DNA from: CAYZIC01 sp964478335 | Lineage (GTDB): Bacteria > Verrucomicrobiota > Kiritimatiellia > RFP12 > DVOR01 | Direction: 5' to 3' | NCBI GenBank assembly: GCA_964478335.1 | Contig: CAYZIC010000030.1 | Span: forward strand, 1 to 23,720 | Length of the DNA: 23,720 nucleotides | Shown here: positions 8,017 to 15,598 of the stretch, piece after piece | Numbering within the stretch: the stretch's first letter is position 1 | How the letters are laid out: each line of letters opens with the position of its first letter | Notes under the pieces: model-generated | The model's input: the letters and a program-made list of their open reading frames with translations, nothing else | The model's database searches: none | What the model was told of the DNA's origin: nothing | Position numbers and translations under genes: made by a program

Positions 8017-8550
8017 CTAACTAAAAAGCCACACATAGAGGCCCCAGTTCACAGCCAGAGCAAAGAGTTGCGAGATAAAGTCATCAGCCACGATTCCCCA
8101 CCCTCTCGGCAAATACTGCACCTGAGAGGCCGGAGGTAGCTTGAGGATATCCAATACCCGGACCACGCCAAAAGAGAGTAAGAGAAAGATCGGGTCATCC
8201 ATAATCGGGATACCAATAAAGGCAATCGGATAGAGCATCCACTCATCAGCCGTGATGCGTCCATCATCTTTGCACTTAAGCGCATCCTCGCAGTGCGTGC
8301 AGATCGGCACCGCCAGCAGCGCCAACGCCAGTGCGACAGCGCATTGCGCCCAAATCGGCATCCCCAGCGCAGCAATGCCACAGGCCAGAGCCACGCCCGG
8401 CAAAGAGCCCCACGTACCTGGCGCAAAAGGCGCCACCAGCCCGAGGCCAAATCCAGTGCCCACCCAGACCGCCACCCGCTCCAAGAGCGAATCGCCCAGC
8501 GACACACTTGACACCTGCCCCTCGTATGGATTTGCGCCTTTCCAGCCCAT
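8017..8550 (-). CDS. pgpA: phosphatidylglycerophosphatase A
   Basis: This 177-aa PgpA-family membrane protein dephosphorylates phosphatidylglycerophosphate to phosphatidylglycerol. Family motifs are GLGLVAPFAPGTWGSLPG (near 35-52), KDDGRITADEWMLYP (matching the DDxxIVxDExxGY box) and the C-terminal RVLDILKLPPASQVQYLPRG followed by GIVADDFISQLFA, matching FRxFDxxKPxPxxxxxxxxGGxGVMxDD. Several hydrophobic helices lie between. It begins 2 nt after the ligase stop codon, so translation is probably coupled. Its product phosphatidylglycerol is the lipid donor used by Lgt, encoded just across. Naming is by family; the paralogue types PgpB and PgpC are excluded by the motifs. Confidence 0.93.
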   Translation of the reverse strand: MGWKGANPYEGQVSSVSLGDSLLERVAVWVGTGFGLGLVAPFAPGTWGSLPGVALACGIAALGMPIWAQCAVALALALLAVPICTHCEDALKCKDDGRITADEWMLYPIAFIGIPIMDDPIFLLLSFGVVRVLDILKLPPASQVQYLPRGWGIVADDFISQLFALAVNWGLYVWLFS

Positions 8551-8552
8551 CG

Positions 8553-10214
8553 CTACACCTGGGCCTTTTCATCAAGACAATGGGCATATTCGCCGCGCTT
8601 GACCTTCATCGTCGATGTGCGATTGAGCGGCTCTAACCGCACCTCAATCTTACGTGGGTGCTTATAATTAGCCAAATCCTTACATTGCGTCGCAACCAGA
8701 TCCTTAAGCGTCTTACGGATGACCGCGGGGTCTTTTTCATCCCACTCTGGATTAGGTGTGATCAAGCAGCCCACGCGCTCGCCATTCTCGTCCTCGATCG
8801 TATAGCCCAGCACCAAGACATCCCCGACACGAGGATCCCTTTGGATGCACTGCTCGACCTCCTCGGCGTAGATATTTTTGCCCTCTCGATTGACAATCAA
8901 AGCCTTTTTACGTCCACAGATCGCAATCAAGCCATCCTCACCCAAACGGCACAAATCGCCCGTTTTAAACCATCCATCGACAAAGGCATCAGCCGTGGCC
9001 TCGGGATTATTAAAATATCCTGGCGAGACATTGGGGCCACGCACCCAGAGCTCACCAGCGCCATTCTCATCCGGATCGACCAGCTTCATCTCCATACCAT
9101 GGATCAACCGCCCCACATAGCCAGGATGAAACGCCTCAAGCCGTCCATAGATGATCCCTGGCGAGCACTCAGTAATGCCATATCCCTCAATAATTGGGAA
9201 GCCAAATCGACGGAATCCAGCAAAGACATCCTTAGGCAAAGGAGCACCACCGATACCAAAGAAACGCAACTTACCGCCCATATTCTTGATCACTTTTTTT
9301 AGTACGACTGACTTTAAACCAATTGCGATCAAGAATTGCGCCATCTTACTCGAGGCAATCTGCGGGCCAATCTTAGCGTACATCTTTTCTGCCATCAACG
9401 GCACCGTCATCAAGATCGTCGGTTTAACCACCCGCATATCCTCAGCCACCGTGCGGAGATTACGCATAAAGCTCGTCTTCGCACCCGTATACAGCGGATA
9501 GACAAAGTTTGCCATAAAAGAATAGGCATGAAAGAGCGGCAAGACCACAAAAAAGTTATCCGACTGCCTCAGCGGCACCTCATGCCACGTACTCTCAGCA
9601 TTTGCACAAAAATTTGCATGTGTCAGCATTGCGCCCTTAGGCACACCCGTCGTGCCACTGGTATAGAGGATTGAAGCCACCTCATTTGCCTGCGGCATAT
9701 GCGCATCAAACCACGCATGCGCTCCCTGCGGTACAGCCTTAAGCAAGGATAAGAATGATGCCGTTGCGCCATCATCTACCGCCACCTCATCACCAGCTGG
9801 ATCCACCAAGACAATCTGCTTGAGATTAGGCAATTCATCACGGATCGACAGCACCATATCCTTGAGCTTTGCACTCAAGTAGACCACCTTGCTTTGAGAA
9901 TCGCGCAAAATATGCAGCACCTCCTTAGCAGTCAACTTTGGATCCATCGGCACCACCTGCACACCCGTCGACGCATGAGCCAAATAGATCTCCGTCCACG
10001 TCGGGCAATTTTCCAGCATCAAAGCCACACGATCACGCAACGGCGCCACATCCAATGAGGGAATAATCTCAGCCAATTCTGCGACCCGTTGATAGAGCTC
10101 TCCAAAAGTCCGCGTGACCCATTCTCCCTTTTGATAATAGGTCTGAGCTGCACGATCACGCCACTGTGCAAAAGCACGATCCAATAAATCGCGAATAGTT
10201 AATCCTTGTGTCAT
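8553..10214 (-). CDS. AMP-forming acyl-CoA ligase (long-chain fatty acid type)
   Basis: This ANL-superfamily adenylating enzyme activates a carboxylic acid with ATP and most likely joins it to CoA. The start at 10214 (553 aa) is chosen because AAAGG lies 7 nt upstream; ATG 10220 and a farther one at 10259 are less well placed. Motifs from this start are the P-loop YTSGTTGVPKG (184-194), LPLFHAYSF (~225-233), GGAPLPKDV (~322-330), A5 GYGITECSPG (344-353), A7 KTGDL, A8 GRKKALIVNREGKNIYAEEVE and the C-terminal catalytic lysine region STMKVKRGEY. Length and motif order match long-chain fatty acyl-CoA synthetases; exact chain length is unknown. It leads an operon with pgpA and an exported unknown, so a role in recycling or activating fatty acids for phospholipids is plausible. 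It has its own promoter at 10248-10276. Confidence 0.9.
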   Translation of the reverse strand: MTQGLTIRDLLDRAFAQWRDRAAQTYYQKGEWVTRTFGELYQRVAELAEIIPSLDVAPLRDRVALMLENCPTWTEIYLAHASTGVQVVPMDPKLTAKEVLHILRDSQSKVVYLSAKLKDMVLSIRDELPNLKQIVLVDPAGDEVAVDDGATASFLSLLKAVPQGAHAWFDAHMPQANEVASILYTSGTTGVPKGAMLTHANFCANAESTWHEVPLRQSDNFFVVLPLFHAYSFMANFVYPLYTGAKTSFMRNLRTVAEDMRVVKPTILMTVPLMAEKMYAKIGPQIASSKMAQFLIAIGLKSVVLKKVIKNMGGKLRFFGIGGAPLPKDVFAGFRRFGFPIIEGYGITECSPGIIYGRLEAFHPGYVGRLIHGMEMKLVDPDENGAGELWVRGPNVSPGYFNNPEATADAFVDGWFKTGDLCRLGEDGLIAICGRKKALIVNREGKNIYAEEVEQCIQRDPRVGDVLVLGYTIEDENGERVGCLITPNPEWDEKDPAVIRKTLKDLVATQCKDLANYKHPRKIEVRLEPLNRTSTMKVKRGEYAHCLDEKAQV

Positions 10215-10247
10215 ATCCATACCTTTCACTTCTTGATTACATGTAGT

Positions 10248-10276
10248 AAGATAGCACAAGCAGAGCCATAAAGCAA
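10248..10276 (-). promoter_or_regulatory. predicted sigma70-type promoter of the acyl-CoA ligase operon
   Basis: On the minus strand the -35 is TTGCTT (10276-10271) and the -10 is TATCTT (10253-10248), with a 17-bp spacer. The start codon at 10214 is about 27 nt downstream of the predicted start site. It lies immediately downstream of the terminator at 10281-10310, which supports an independent transcription unit. Confidence 0.7.
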
Positions 10277-10280
10277 GACC

Positions 10281-10310
10281 AAAAACAAAAAAAGGGCTGC
10301 ACCGCCAGCC
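10281..10310 (-). terminator. intrinsic terminator after the sulfatase transcript
   Basis: Reading the minus strand, stem GGCTG (10310-10306), loop GCGGTG, stem CAGCC (10299-10295) is followed by C and TTTTTTTGTTTTT. The stem is short (5 bp) but the U-tract is excellent. Confidence 0.7.
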
Positions 10311-10318
10311 GTTTGGGT

Positions 10319-10397
10319 GCCGCCTACACCTCCTAGGATGGCTTACTGCCTTTTGGAAGAGTCTCTACGCTCTCTTTAGGAGGCGGCTTGGTGCCGC
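10319..10397 (-). ncRNA. candidate structured RNA with alternative pairing before a terminator
   Basis: On the minus strand GCCGC (387-383, adding 10000) can pair either with GCGGC just upstream (397-393, loop ACCAA) or with GCGGC far downstream (323-319). In the long-range form it is continuous with CTCCTA (382-377) pairing TAGGAG (335-330), giving 11 bp with a one-sided 6-nt bulge. Inside, AAGAG (376-372) pairs CTCTT (361-357) and stacks on that helix. The intrinsic terminator at 10310-10281 follows. This could be a processed 3' UTR RNA of the sulfatase mRNA, a small RNA, or an attenuator. No known family is recognised and no promoter is evident upstream. The rest of 10398-10525 holds no structure or gene I can support. 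Confidence 0.35.
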
Positions 10398-10525
10398 AAG
10401 AGCTCGCTGGGATTGGTTAAGGGTAGAGATCGGCTCAGAGGATGGCTGATTAGGGGCTGTGGGTGACCTCTGTCTCTGTGACACCGACCTTGCGACGTGC
10501 ATCTAGTAGTCCTACGGGCGCAGCG

Positions 10526-12343
10526 TTATCGAGCGCCGCGGCGATCTGGCCAGGGCACGGTGGTACCAGCGGGGAAGTGGCCGGTATTGCCGGGCAGATA
10601 GGTGGGCATTTGGGCGTGATATCTGCGGAGCTCCTTGCCCATGATGGCGGCGAGCTGGGAGACTTGATCGGGATTGGTTTGGGCGAGGTTGTGTTTTTCG
10701 CCGATGTCGTGATCGAGGTCGTAGAGCTCGAGGGCTTGTGAGTCGTGCTGGTAGATGAGCTTCCAGTGGTCATAGCGCATGGCGGTATAAAAGTCAAATC
10801 GGGTATCATTTATACCGCGCCAGGAGTTGGGAGAGTGAAAGATCAAGGGGCGCTTTTTGGTCATGGTTTCGCCACGCAGGAGAGGCAGGAAGCTGATACC
10901 GTCGATCTCTTGTGGGATCACTTCTTGGGTTTGTAGATAATGGGTCATGGCGAGGCCGGTCAAGGTACGGGGATTGAGACCGGCAATATCAAGGATGGTC
11001 GCAAAGAAGTCCTCAATAATAACTGGGGTATCGCAACGGCTGCCGGCTTGGGTGACGCCGGGATAGTAGGCGATCATCGGTTCACGGATGCCTCCCTCGT
11101 AACCGGAGCCTTTACCAGAGCGTAAAGGCGCATTGGCTTGGCGGATGCGGCCTTGTTCTTCGAGGCCACCATTGTCTGACATAAAGAAGATGACGGTGTT
11201 GTCGAGGATCTTTTTTTCTTGGAGATAGTCGATGATTTGGCCGAGGCTATCGTCCATGCCTTTGAGGAGGGTGGTGTAGTTGCGCTCAAAGTTGTTCCAG
11301 CCGATGCCGTCGTGAGGGTTGGGATTAAGGGTGTCTTTGGCGCAGTTGGGATTATTCGATCGGGAGGCATCCCAGGCGCAGCCATTGTCCAGGGGCGCAT
11401 GGACGGCATAGTGTGCCATCTGGAGGAAGAATGGCTTTTTGGGGTTTACTTGGCGGATTTGGTCGATGGTGGTGAGGGTTTTGTAGGTCAGGGCATCGGT
11501 CATAAAGACGTTGTCGGTGTAGTTGAGCCAGTTATTCTCATCGAGCCCGGGAGTCCACCACTCGGGGGTGTTGGGTTTATTCTTTTGGCCATACTTGGTG
11601 TCGCCACGGTAGGACCCCGGCCCGCCGGCTTCGTAGCCTGCGATGTTGTAATCAAAGCCAAAATTCTTTGGGTCTGCACCAGGAGTCGGTGCGCCCGATC
11701 CGGAGCCTTTGCGGTGGTAATTGGATGAGCCGTAGTGCGCTTTGCCCGTGTGAATAGTGGTATAGCCAGCCTCTTTGAGGAATTGTGGGAGGCCTTTGGC
11801 GCAGATAAATGGGGTGGTCATCTTGTAGGCGATGGGGTGCTTGTCTGCTGCGGTAGCTTTGACTGCCCAGTAGGGAGGCTCGCAGTGTCCTGTAGCGGGT
11901 GTGCCGGCAGGCTGGATACCATTGGTCGCCCATTTGGGGGCTTTGAGGCGATTGGGGGATTCTTGGTCGTTGGAGCGATTGAGACGCAGGGTCCAGTTAG
12001 TCACGCGGTGGCGGGCGCTATTCATTCCCGAGATAAAGCTGCAGCGTGTTGGTGAACAGATCGGCTGGGCATAAGCGCTGGTAAAGAGCATGCCCATTTT
12101 GGCGAGTCGCTCCATATTGGGTGTCTTGTAGCGGCGATTAAGCGTGCTCTTGACTGCGGTGCCATTGCGATAATAAAAGGGTACAGAGGTGTCTTGCCAC
12201 CCCATATCATCGACGAGGAAAAAGACGATATTGGGTTTGCCTTTGCTTGGGGATCCCTGCAACAAGCTTGGTGCAGCAGCTTGGGCAGACAGGGCGGCGA
12301 CTGTTGCCGAAATGGCGGATAAAAAGGTGCGGCGTGTGGTCAT
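10526..12343 (-). CDS. Tat-exported formylglycine sulfatase (arylsulfatase family)
   Basis: This 605-aa family S1 sulfatase hydrolyses sulfate esters, probably on glycans. The N-terminus has a twin-arginine signal (TTRRTFLSA, then an Ala-rich stretch to about residue 24), suited to export of a folded metalloenzyme. Core features are NIVFFLVDDMGW (38-49; D45/D46 metal ligands), the formylglycine motif C96-SPTR (CxPxR type) followed by CSFISG, HTGKAHYG, the FFLQMAHYAVHAP segment, FFMSDNGG with the second metal-ligand pair, and GSGYEGGIREPMIAYYPG. Cysteine maturation would need a sulfatase-modifying enzyme encoded elsewhere. AAGGA lies 8 nt before the ATG. It follows the mcsB-like gene after a 55-bp gap with a perfect hairpin. 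An adjacent frame stays open for about 33 codons of protein-like sequence past the stop, so a late frameshift is possible. Substrate is unknown; the GH20 genes suggest sulfated amino sugars. Confidence 0.93.
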   Translation of the reverse strand: MTTRRTFLSAISATVAALSAQAAAPSLLQGSPSKGKPNIVFFLVDDMGWQDTSVPFYYRNGTAVKSTLNRRYKTPNMERLAKMGMLFTSAYAQPICSPTRCSFISGMNSARHRVTNWTLRLNRSNDQESPNRLKAPKWATNGIQPAGTPATGHCEPPYWAVKATAADKHPIAYKMTTPFICAKGLPQFLKEAGYTTIHTGKAHYGSSNYHRKGSGSGAPTPGADPKNFGFDYNIAGYEAGGPGSYRGDTKYGQKNKPNTPEWWTPGLDENNWLNYTDNVFMTDALTYKTLTTIDQIRQVNPKKPFFLQMAHYAVHAPLDNGCAWDASRSNNPNCAKDTLNPNPHDGIGWNNFERNYTTLLKGMDDSLGQIIDYLQEKKILDNTVIFFMSDNGGLEEQGRIRQANAPLRSGKGSGYEGGIREPMIAYYPGVTQAGSRCDTPVIIEDFFATILDIAGLNPRTLTGLAMTHYLQTQEVIPQEIDGISFLPLLRGETMTKKRPLIFHSPNSWRGINDTRFDFYTAMRYDHWKLIYQHDSQALELYDLDHDIGEKHNLAQTNPDQVSQLAAIMGKELRRYHAQMPTYLPGNTGHFPAGTTVPWPDRRGAR

Positions 12344-12360
12344 AATTGGAGTCCTTATTG

Positions 12361-12381
12361 CCTCATGAGACTGTCATGAGG
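12361..12381. promoter_or_regulatory. perfect inverted repeat between the mcsB-like gene and the sulfatase gene
   Basis: CCTCATGA (12361-12368) and TCATGAGG (12374-12381) flank a 5-nt spacer. No U-tract follows on the minus strand, so it is a weak terminator candidate. A TTGCTT -35-like box lies at 12394-12389 on the minus strand, which would place the repeat over the spacer and -10 region of a possible sulfatase promoter, although no good -10 is seen. Operator or mRNA processing hairpin are both possible. Confidence 0.45.
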
Positions 12382-12398
12382 GTATTACAAGCAATCAC

Positions 12399-13688
12399 TT
12401 AGCGGAGCGGGCTGATTCGGAGCTTGGCTAATGCCTTGCGCAAATAGGCGGCGCGTTGCAAGGTGTCATAAAAGTGGCAATCTTCTTCAAAAAGATCGTC
12501 CGGATAGGGGGCGCCGTCGGGCTGCTTGACGCGAATGGGTAGGCGGTCGAGGGTTTCTGGCATCATGCGTTGGAGGATCTTGACACCCTCCTCGATGGAC
12601 AGTGCATCATTGGTATAGCCAGCAACGATTGCCATCAATACCAATGCCCAACCGTGGATTGCGCCATAGAGATCGACTGCGAGGGCATTTTGAAAGTTTC
12701 TCAATGTCGATGCGACAAGCTCATGTGTGGCAACACGGGCTTTAGTGGTAAAGAGGCGTTTGCGCCATTTAAGCTCGGTGGCCGTCAGGATCCGTAAAAA
12801 GGTTTCCAACTGCATCGCCATTTGTTGGGGTGTCTTGGTGCGAGATGGTCGGCAAGTCAAAGAGAGCACCGTGCGCATCGAGGGGTTGTCTTCGCTATCA
12901 ATGGGGGTTTCTGTCAAGAGGACCTCGTACTCGTGGGCGAGGGTCATCATGGCGGTGTAGTCGTCATTCATCATGATCCCAGGGATCATGACCAGCGCAG
13001 ACAAGACATAGCCCGAGCCTGTCAATTCTGGCGAGGTCGTCAAATAACCATACTCCGGATCAAAGGCGAAATCAAGATGCGCATCGAGAGCCCGCTCGAC
13101 ATAGGTCACCGAGGCGAGCGATTCAAAGGGATGATACCCGGTACGGGTATTCCAAAAGACCAAGTGGTCTCTGTTGAGCATTTGAAAGGCCACCGTACGC
13201 TCGGAGATCGGCTTGCTGGTGTGGCGTTTAGCGAAGAGAATCTGGCCTTGCATGCGCTTGGTGCGTGCGTCGTGGCCGATCATGTAGGGACGCATAAAAT
13301 GCGGCAAGAGCGGAGTGGACAGGGGGATCTCGTAGGGGATATCAGGCGCATAAAAAGAGACCCGTTGGACCAAGCCATCGGCGACTGGGTCGGGATCATT
13401 TAAATCGAGGTGACGAGGATCGGCCGAGGCCTTAACGGCACGCGTAGCTCGTCCGCGTGGATCGAGCATAAAAGCGCGAATCAATCCATCAACCAAGTCA
13501 TTCTCCACCGCATCACAGCCCGCCTCGTTGATGCGGTCGTAATAGGGATAGGCGACAAGGTTACGATAGCAAGCCGCTCGCGTCTGCAAGACGACCGCTC
13601 CCAACTCCGATACTGGAGTGAGGTTGTCGTCTGCAAATTGTTGACGAGCAATTTGCAGCTGCATATGCGCATCCGTCGCCTCAAGCAT
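12399..13688 (-). CDS. McsB-like guanidino-kinase-family protein, probably catalytically degenerate
   Basis: The start at 13688 has GGAGG 5 nt upstream and overlaps the mcsA stop by 8 nt, giving 429 aa (longer than the ~360 aa of Firmicutes McsB). The family pattern is clear: TRAACYRNLVAYPY (36-49) for SRIRLARNLxxxPF; ISERTVAFQMLNRDHL (161-176) for SERVALxxMLNEEDHL; FDPEYGYLTTSPELTGSGYVLSALVMIPG (from 209) for the region around GYLTSCPTNLGTGLRASVMLHLP. Key residues are altered: the acidic NEED box is replaced by N-R-D, the second Arg of the RxR box is Ala40-side sequence, the active-site Cys is Ser219, and the Arg of GLRAS is Val. The C-terminal ~110 residues differ from the McsB phosphoarginine-binding domain. 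McsB normally phosphorylates protein arginines with McsA as activator. This copy may be a pseudokinase or structural partner of McsA. Family assignment is from motif alignment by eye. Confidence 0.8.
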   Translation of the reverse strand: MLEATDAHMQLQIARQQFADDNLTPVSELGAVVLQTRAACYRNLVAYPYYDRINEAGCDAVENDLVDGLIRAFMLDPRGRATRAVKASADPRHLDLNDPDPVADGLVQRVSFYAPDIPYEIPLSTPLLPHFMRPYMIGHDARTKRMQGQILFAKRHTSKPISERTVAFQMLNRDHLVFWNTRTGYHPFESLASVTYVERALDAHLDFAFDPEYGYLTTSPELTGSGYVLSALVMIPGIMMNDDYTAMMTLAHEYEVLLTETPIDSEDNPSMRTVLSLTCRPSRTKTPQQMAMQLETFLRILTATELKWRKRLFTTKARVATHELVASTLRNFQNALAVDLYGAIHGWALVLMAIVAGYTNDALSIEEGVKILQRMMPETLDRLPIRVKQPDGAPYPDDLFEEDCHFYDTLQRAAYLRKALAKLRISPLR

Positions 13689-14307
13689 GGTCACCTCCTG
13701 CCGTACGACGCAGAGCAAGGATCTCGCGCGCCTTAGCGTAGTCGCCCTGAGCAAGGGCATTGGTTAATTCCTGGTGGAGGATTTCGTCTTGCCAAATTTT
13801 AAAGTTTCGCGGGAGGACCTGCCCATGGTATCGCGCAGCCGATCGGTGCTCATCAGAGGCAAAGAGTGCCTGAATCTGCTTACCAAGGTCTCGATAACAC
13901 GCTGCGCAGCCCATTTGTCCTCGCTCGATGATTTGCTCCAATGTTGACTCACACTGTGTACAATGAGGCTGATTCCCCTCATCGCGCCCTTTGTCCTGCA
14001 GATCTGGAGCGAGAGGTTGGCCGACAGTCAGCTCCCCCCCAGTACCCTCGACGGTTTTTTTGATCACCTTGAGGACATCTTCGAGCTTGGCGAGCTCTTC
14101 AGGTGGAATTGGCCTGCCATCAGGAGAGAATGGCTGCATGCCAGATTGAAAGGGATTCTTTGGGATAGCCACATGGACGACATGCTTGGCAAAGCGCACT
14201 TCGTCGTGAGCGCACGCCTTGCAGACATAGCGCTCTTGATCCACGCCCTCCTCCTTGCGGACGATGACCTGGTCGGCATCTCGTTGATGGCAAATCTCAC
14301 ACAGCAT
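13681..14307 (-). CDS. mcsA: McsA-like zinc-finger protein with C-terminal UVR motif
   Basis: The start at 14307 follows a GAGGG-type RBS, giving 208 aa. It has a first zinc ribbon (C3, C6, C29, C32), a linker with PPEELAKLEDVLKVIKKT, a second zinc ribbon (CTQC then CAAC, near residues 117-139) and a C-terminal UvrB/UvrC-type motif (LHQELTNALAQGDYAKAREI). This is the McsA layout. In Firmicutes McsA binds and activates the arginine kinase McsB and works with CtsR and ClpC; neither of those is in the window. The stop overlaps the start of the mcsB-like gene, so the two are translationally coupled and probably form a complex. All eight zinc-site cysteines look intact, unlike the partner's catalytic residues. 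Confidence 0.85.
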   Translation of the reverse strand: MLCEICHQRDADQVIVRKEEGVDQERYVCKACAHDEVRFAKHVVHVAIPKNPFQSGMQPFSPDGRPIPPEELAKLEDVLKVIKKTVEGTGGELTVGQPLAPDLQDKGRDEGNQPHCTQCESTLEQIIERGQMGCAACYRDLGKQIQALFASDEHRSAARYHGQVLPRNFKIWQDEILHQELTNALAQGDYAKAREILALRRTAGGDHA

Positions 14308-14326
14308 ACGATCACCCTCTCTCTGA

Positions 14327-14875
14327 CTATTTTGTGCGACGCTCAATCGCCTGGCAGACGACATCAACGATCTCATCAGGCTCGGGCATTCTCCCCGAGC
14401 CAACCACGCCACAGGCTAAATTGCCCTGCCCAGGAGAGATCAGGGTCGTATTGGGGCGTGCGAGGATACGCTTGACATTTTCTTGTGTGGCGAGGTTTTC
14501 CCACATATTGCAATTCATTGCTGGGGCAATGAATAGAGGGGCGACTGCAGCAATAACCGTCGATGTCAGAGCATTGTCAGCTAGGCCATTGGCAATCTTA
14601 GCCAAGGTATTAGCTGTGGCTGGTGCGATCAAAATTGCATCGGCCTCCATTGCATGCTTAATATGCACAGGAGCCCAGTCGTCGCTTTGAGCAAACTCCT
14701 CGACCACCACGCTCGTACGAGAGAGCGTCTTAAAGGTCAAAGGGGTCACAAATTGTGTTGCTGCGGGTGTCATGACCACTTGCACTTGCCAATCGCGCTC
14801 AATAAACGCTCTCACGACCGAGGCAGCCTTGTAGGCAGCAATCGATCCCGTTACGCCAAGTAAAACTTTAGGCAT
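14327..14875 (-). CDS. coaC: phosphopantothenoylcysteine decarboxylase (stand-alone CoaC)
   Basis: This 182-aa HFCD-family flavoprotein decarboxylates 4'-phosphopantothenoylcysteine to 4'-phosphopantetheine in CoA synthesis. Motifs are LLGVTGSIAAYKA (5-17), TPAATQFVTP (36-45), the catalytic His71 in VHIKHAMEAD, LIAPATANTLAKIANGLADN (82-101), PAMNCNMW (118-125) and the catalytic-cysteine loop GNLACGVVGSGRMPEP (C155). Most bacteria have CoaC fused to the CoaB synthetase; here the protein ends after the decarboxylase half and the next gene is mcsA, so CoaB must be encoded elsewhere. It lies 27 nt downstream of gmk, an order known from many genomes (gmk-rpoZ-coaBC), but rpoZ is missing. CoaD, a later step of the same pathway, is encoded at 19407. 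Confidence 0.93.
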   Translation of the reverse strand: MPKVLLGVTGSIAAYKAASVVRAFIERDWQVQVVMTPAATQFVTPLTFKTLSRTSVVVEEFAQSDDWAPVHIKHAMEADAILIAPATANTLAKIANGLADNALTSTVIAAVAPLFIAPAMNCNMWENLATQENVKRILARPNTTLISPGQGNLACGVVGSGRMPEPDEIVDVVCQAIERRTK

Positions 14876-14902
14876 TGGATCCTCCTATATGCGAATCATT
14901 CA

Positions 14903-15496
14903 TTAAAGCAAGCCAGCCTTGACCATGATAATATCCTTGAGCTTGCGATAGGCAATCTCGATGTCATCATTCATGACACGATAACGGTATTCACCTGCGC
15001 GCGCCATCTCACCAGAGGCATTATTGAGGCGTAGCTCGATCGTATCGGCATCATCCTCGGCGCGGGTTTCGAGTCGGCGACGTAGCTCCTCAATGCTTGG
15101 AGGCTCAATAAAAATATCGACAAAGCCAGCCTTAAGCGGGTCATCATCGTCCAAATCCTCAATCACCGCACGCACCTGCTCAGCACCAGCGACATCGATA
15201 TCCAAGAGGATGCTTTGCCCCTCTTTAAAGGCCTCATCGATTGGCGTACGGAGCGTGCCATAGTAGTTGCCATGGACGGTGGCATATTCGAGCAATTCGC
15301 CCTGGGCGATCTTTTGCTTAAATCCCTCCATGGTTGAGAAATAGTAATCGACGCCGTCTTCCTCTTGACCACGGGGCTGACGAGTCGTACAAGAGACAGA
15401 GTATGAAATTTCAGGGAAGTCAGAGAGGAGTCGATCGCACAGCGTGCTCTTGCCGGTGCCAGAGGGTGCACTGATAATAATAAGAAGAGGTTTCAT
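14903..15496 (-). CDS. gmk: guanylate kinase
   Basis: This 197-aa enzyme phosphorylates GMP to GDP. The P-loop SAPSGTGKST is at 9-18. The GMP-binding segment YSVSCTTRQPRGQEEDGVDYYF has the expected Ser, Arg and Tyr residues, followed by ELLEYATVHGNYYGT. Adenine-side and lid residues are in RRRLETRAEDD and RLNNASGEM. Length matches the bacterial family. It begins the gmk-coaC-mcsA-mcsB-like cluster directly downstream of the fab-operon terminator (15530-15572); no clear promoter is seen in the ~45 bp between terminator and start, so it may depend partly on read-through. The RBS is AAGG about 6 nt before the ATG. Confidence 0.97.
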   Translation of the reverse strand: MKPLLIIISAPSGTGKSTLCDRLLSDFPEISYSVSCTTRQPRGQEEDGVDYYFSTMEGFKQKIAQGELLEYATVHGNYYGTLRTPIDEAFKEGQSILLDIDVAGAEQVRAVIEDLDDDDPLKAGFVDIFIEPPSIEELRRRLETRAEDDADTIELRLNNASGEMARAGEYRYRVMNDDIEIAYRKLKDIIMVKAGLL

Positions 15497-15529
15497 ACGC
15501 GCCTTGAATAGGAGTTAATAAGAGATGAG

Positions 15530-15572
15530 ATAAAAGAAAGCGGGCGGAGAGTCCCAGAGAGACAATCCGCCC
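15530..15572 (-). terminator. intrinsic terminator at the end of the rsmD-acpP operon
   Basis: On the minus strand GGGCGGA (15572-15566) pairs TCCGCCC (15548-15542). Inside, GTCTC pairs GGGAC around a TCT loop (one G-U pair), separated from the outer stem by a TT/TC internal loop. GCTTTCTTTTAT follows. It lies 27 nt after acpP. Confidence 0.85.
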
Positions 15573-15598
15573 AACCTTTGACGTGATCGGATCGCCGA

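Noticed and set aside
11219..11728. A 169-codon plus-strand open frame inside the sulfatase
   Set aside because: The minus-strand frame has an unambiguous sulfatase fold and CxPxR motif; the antisense frame is compositionally a shadow.
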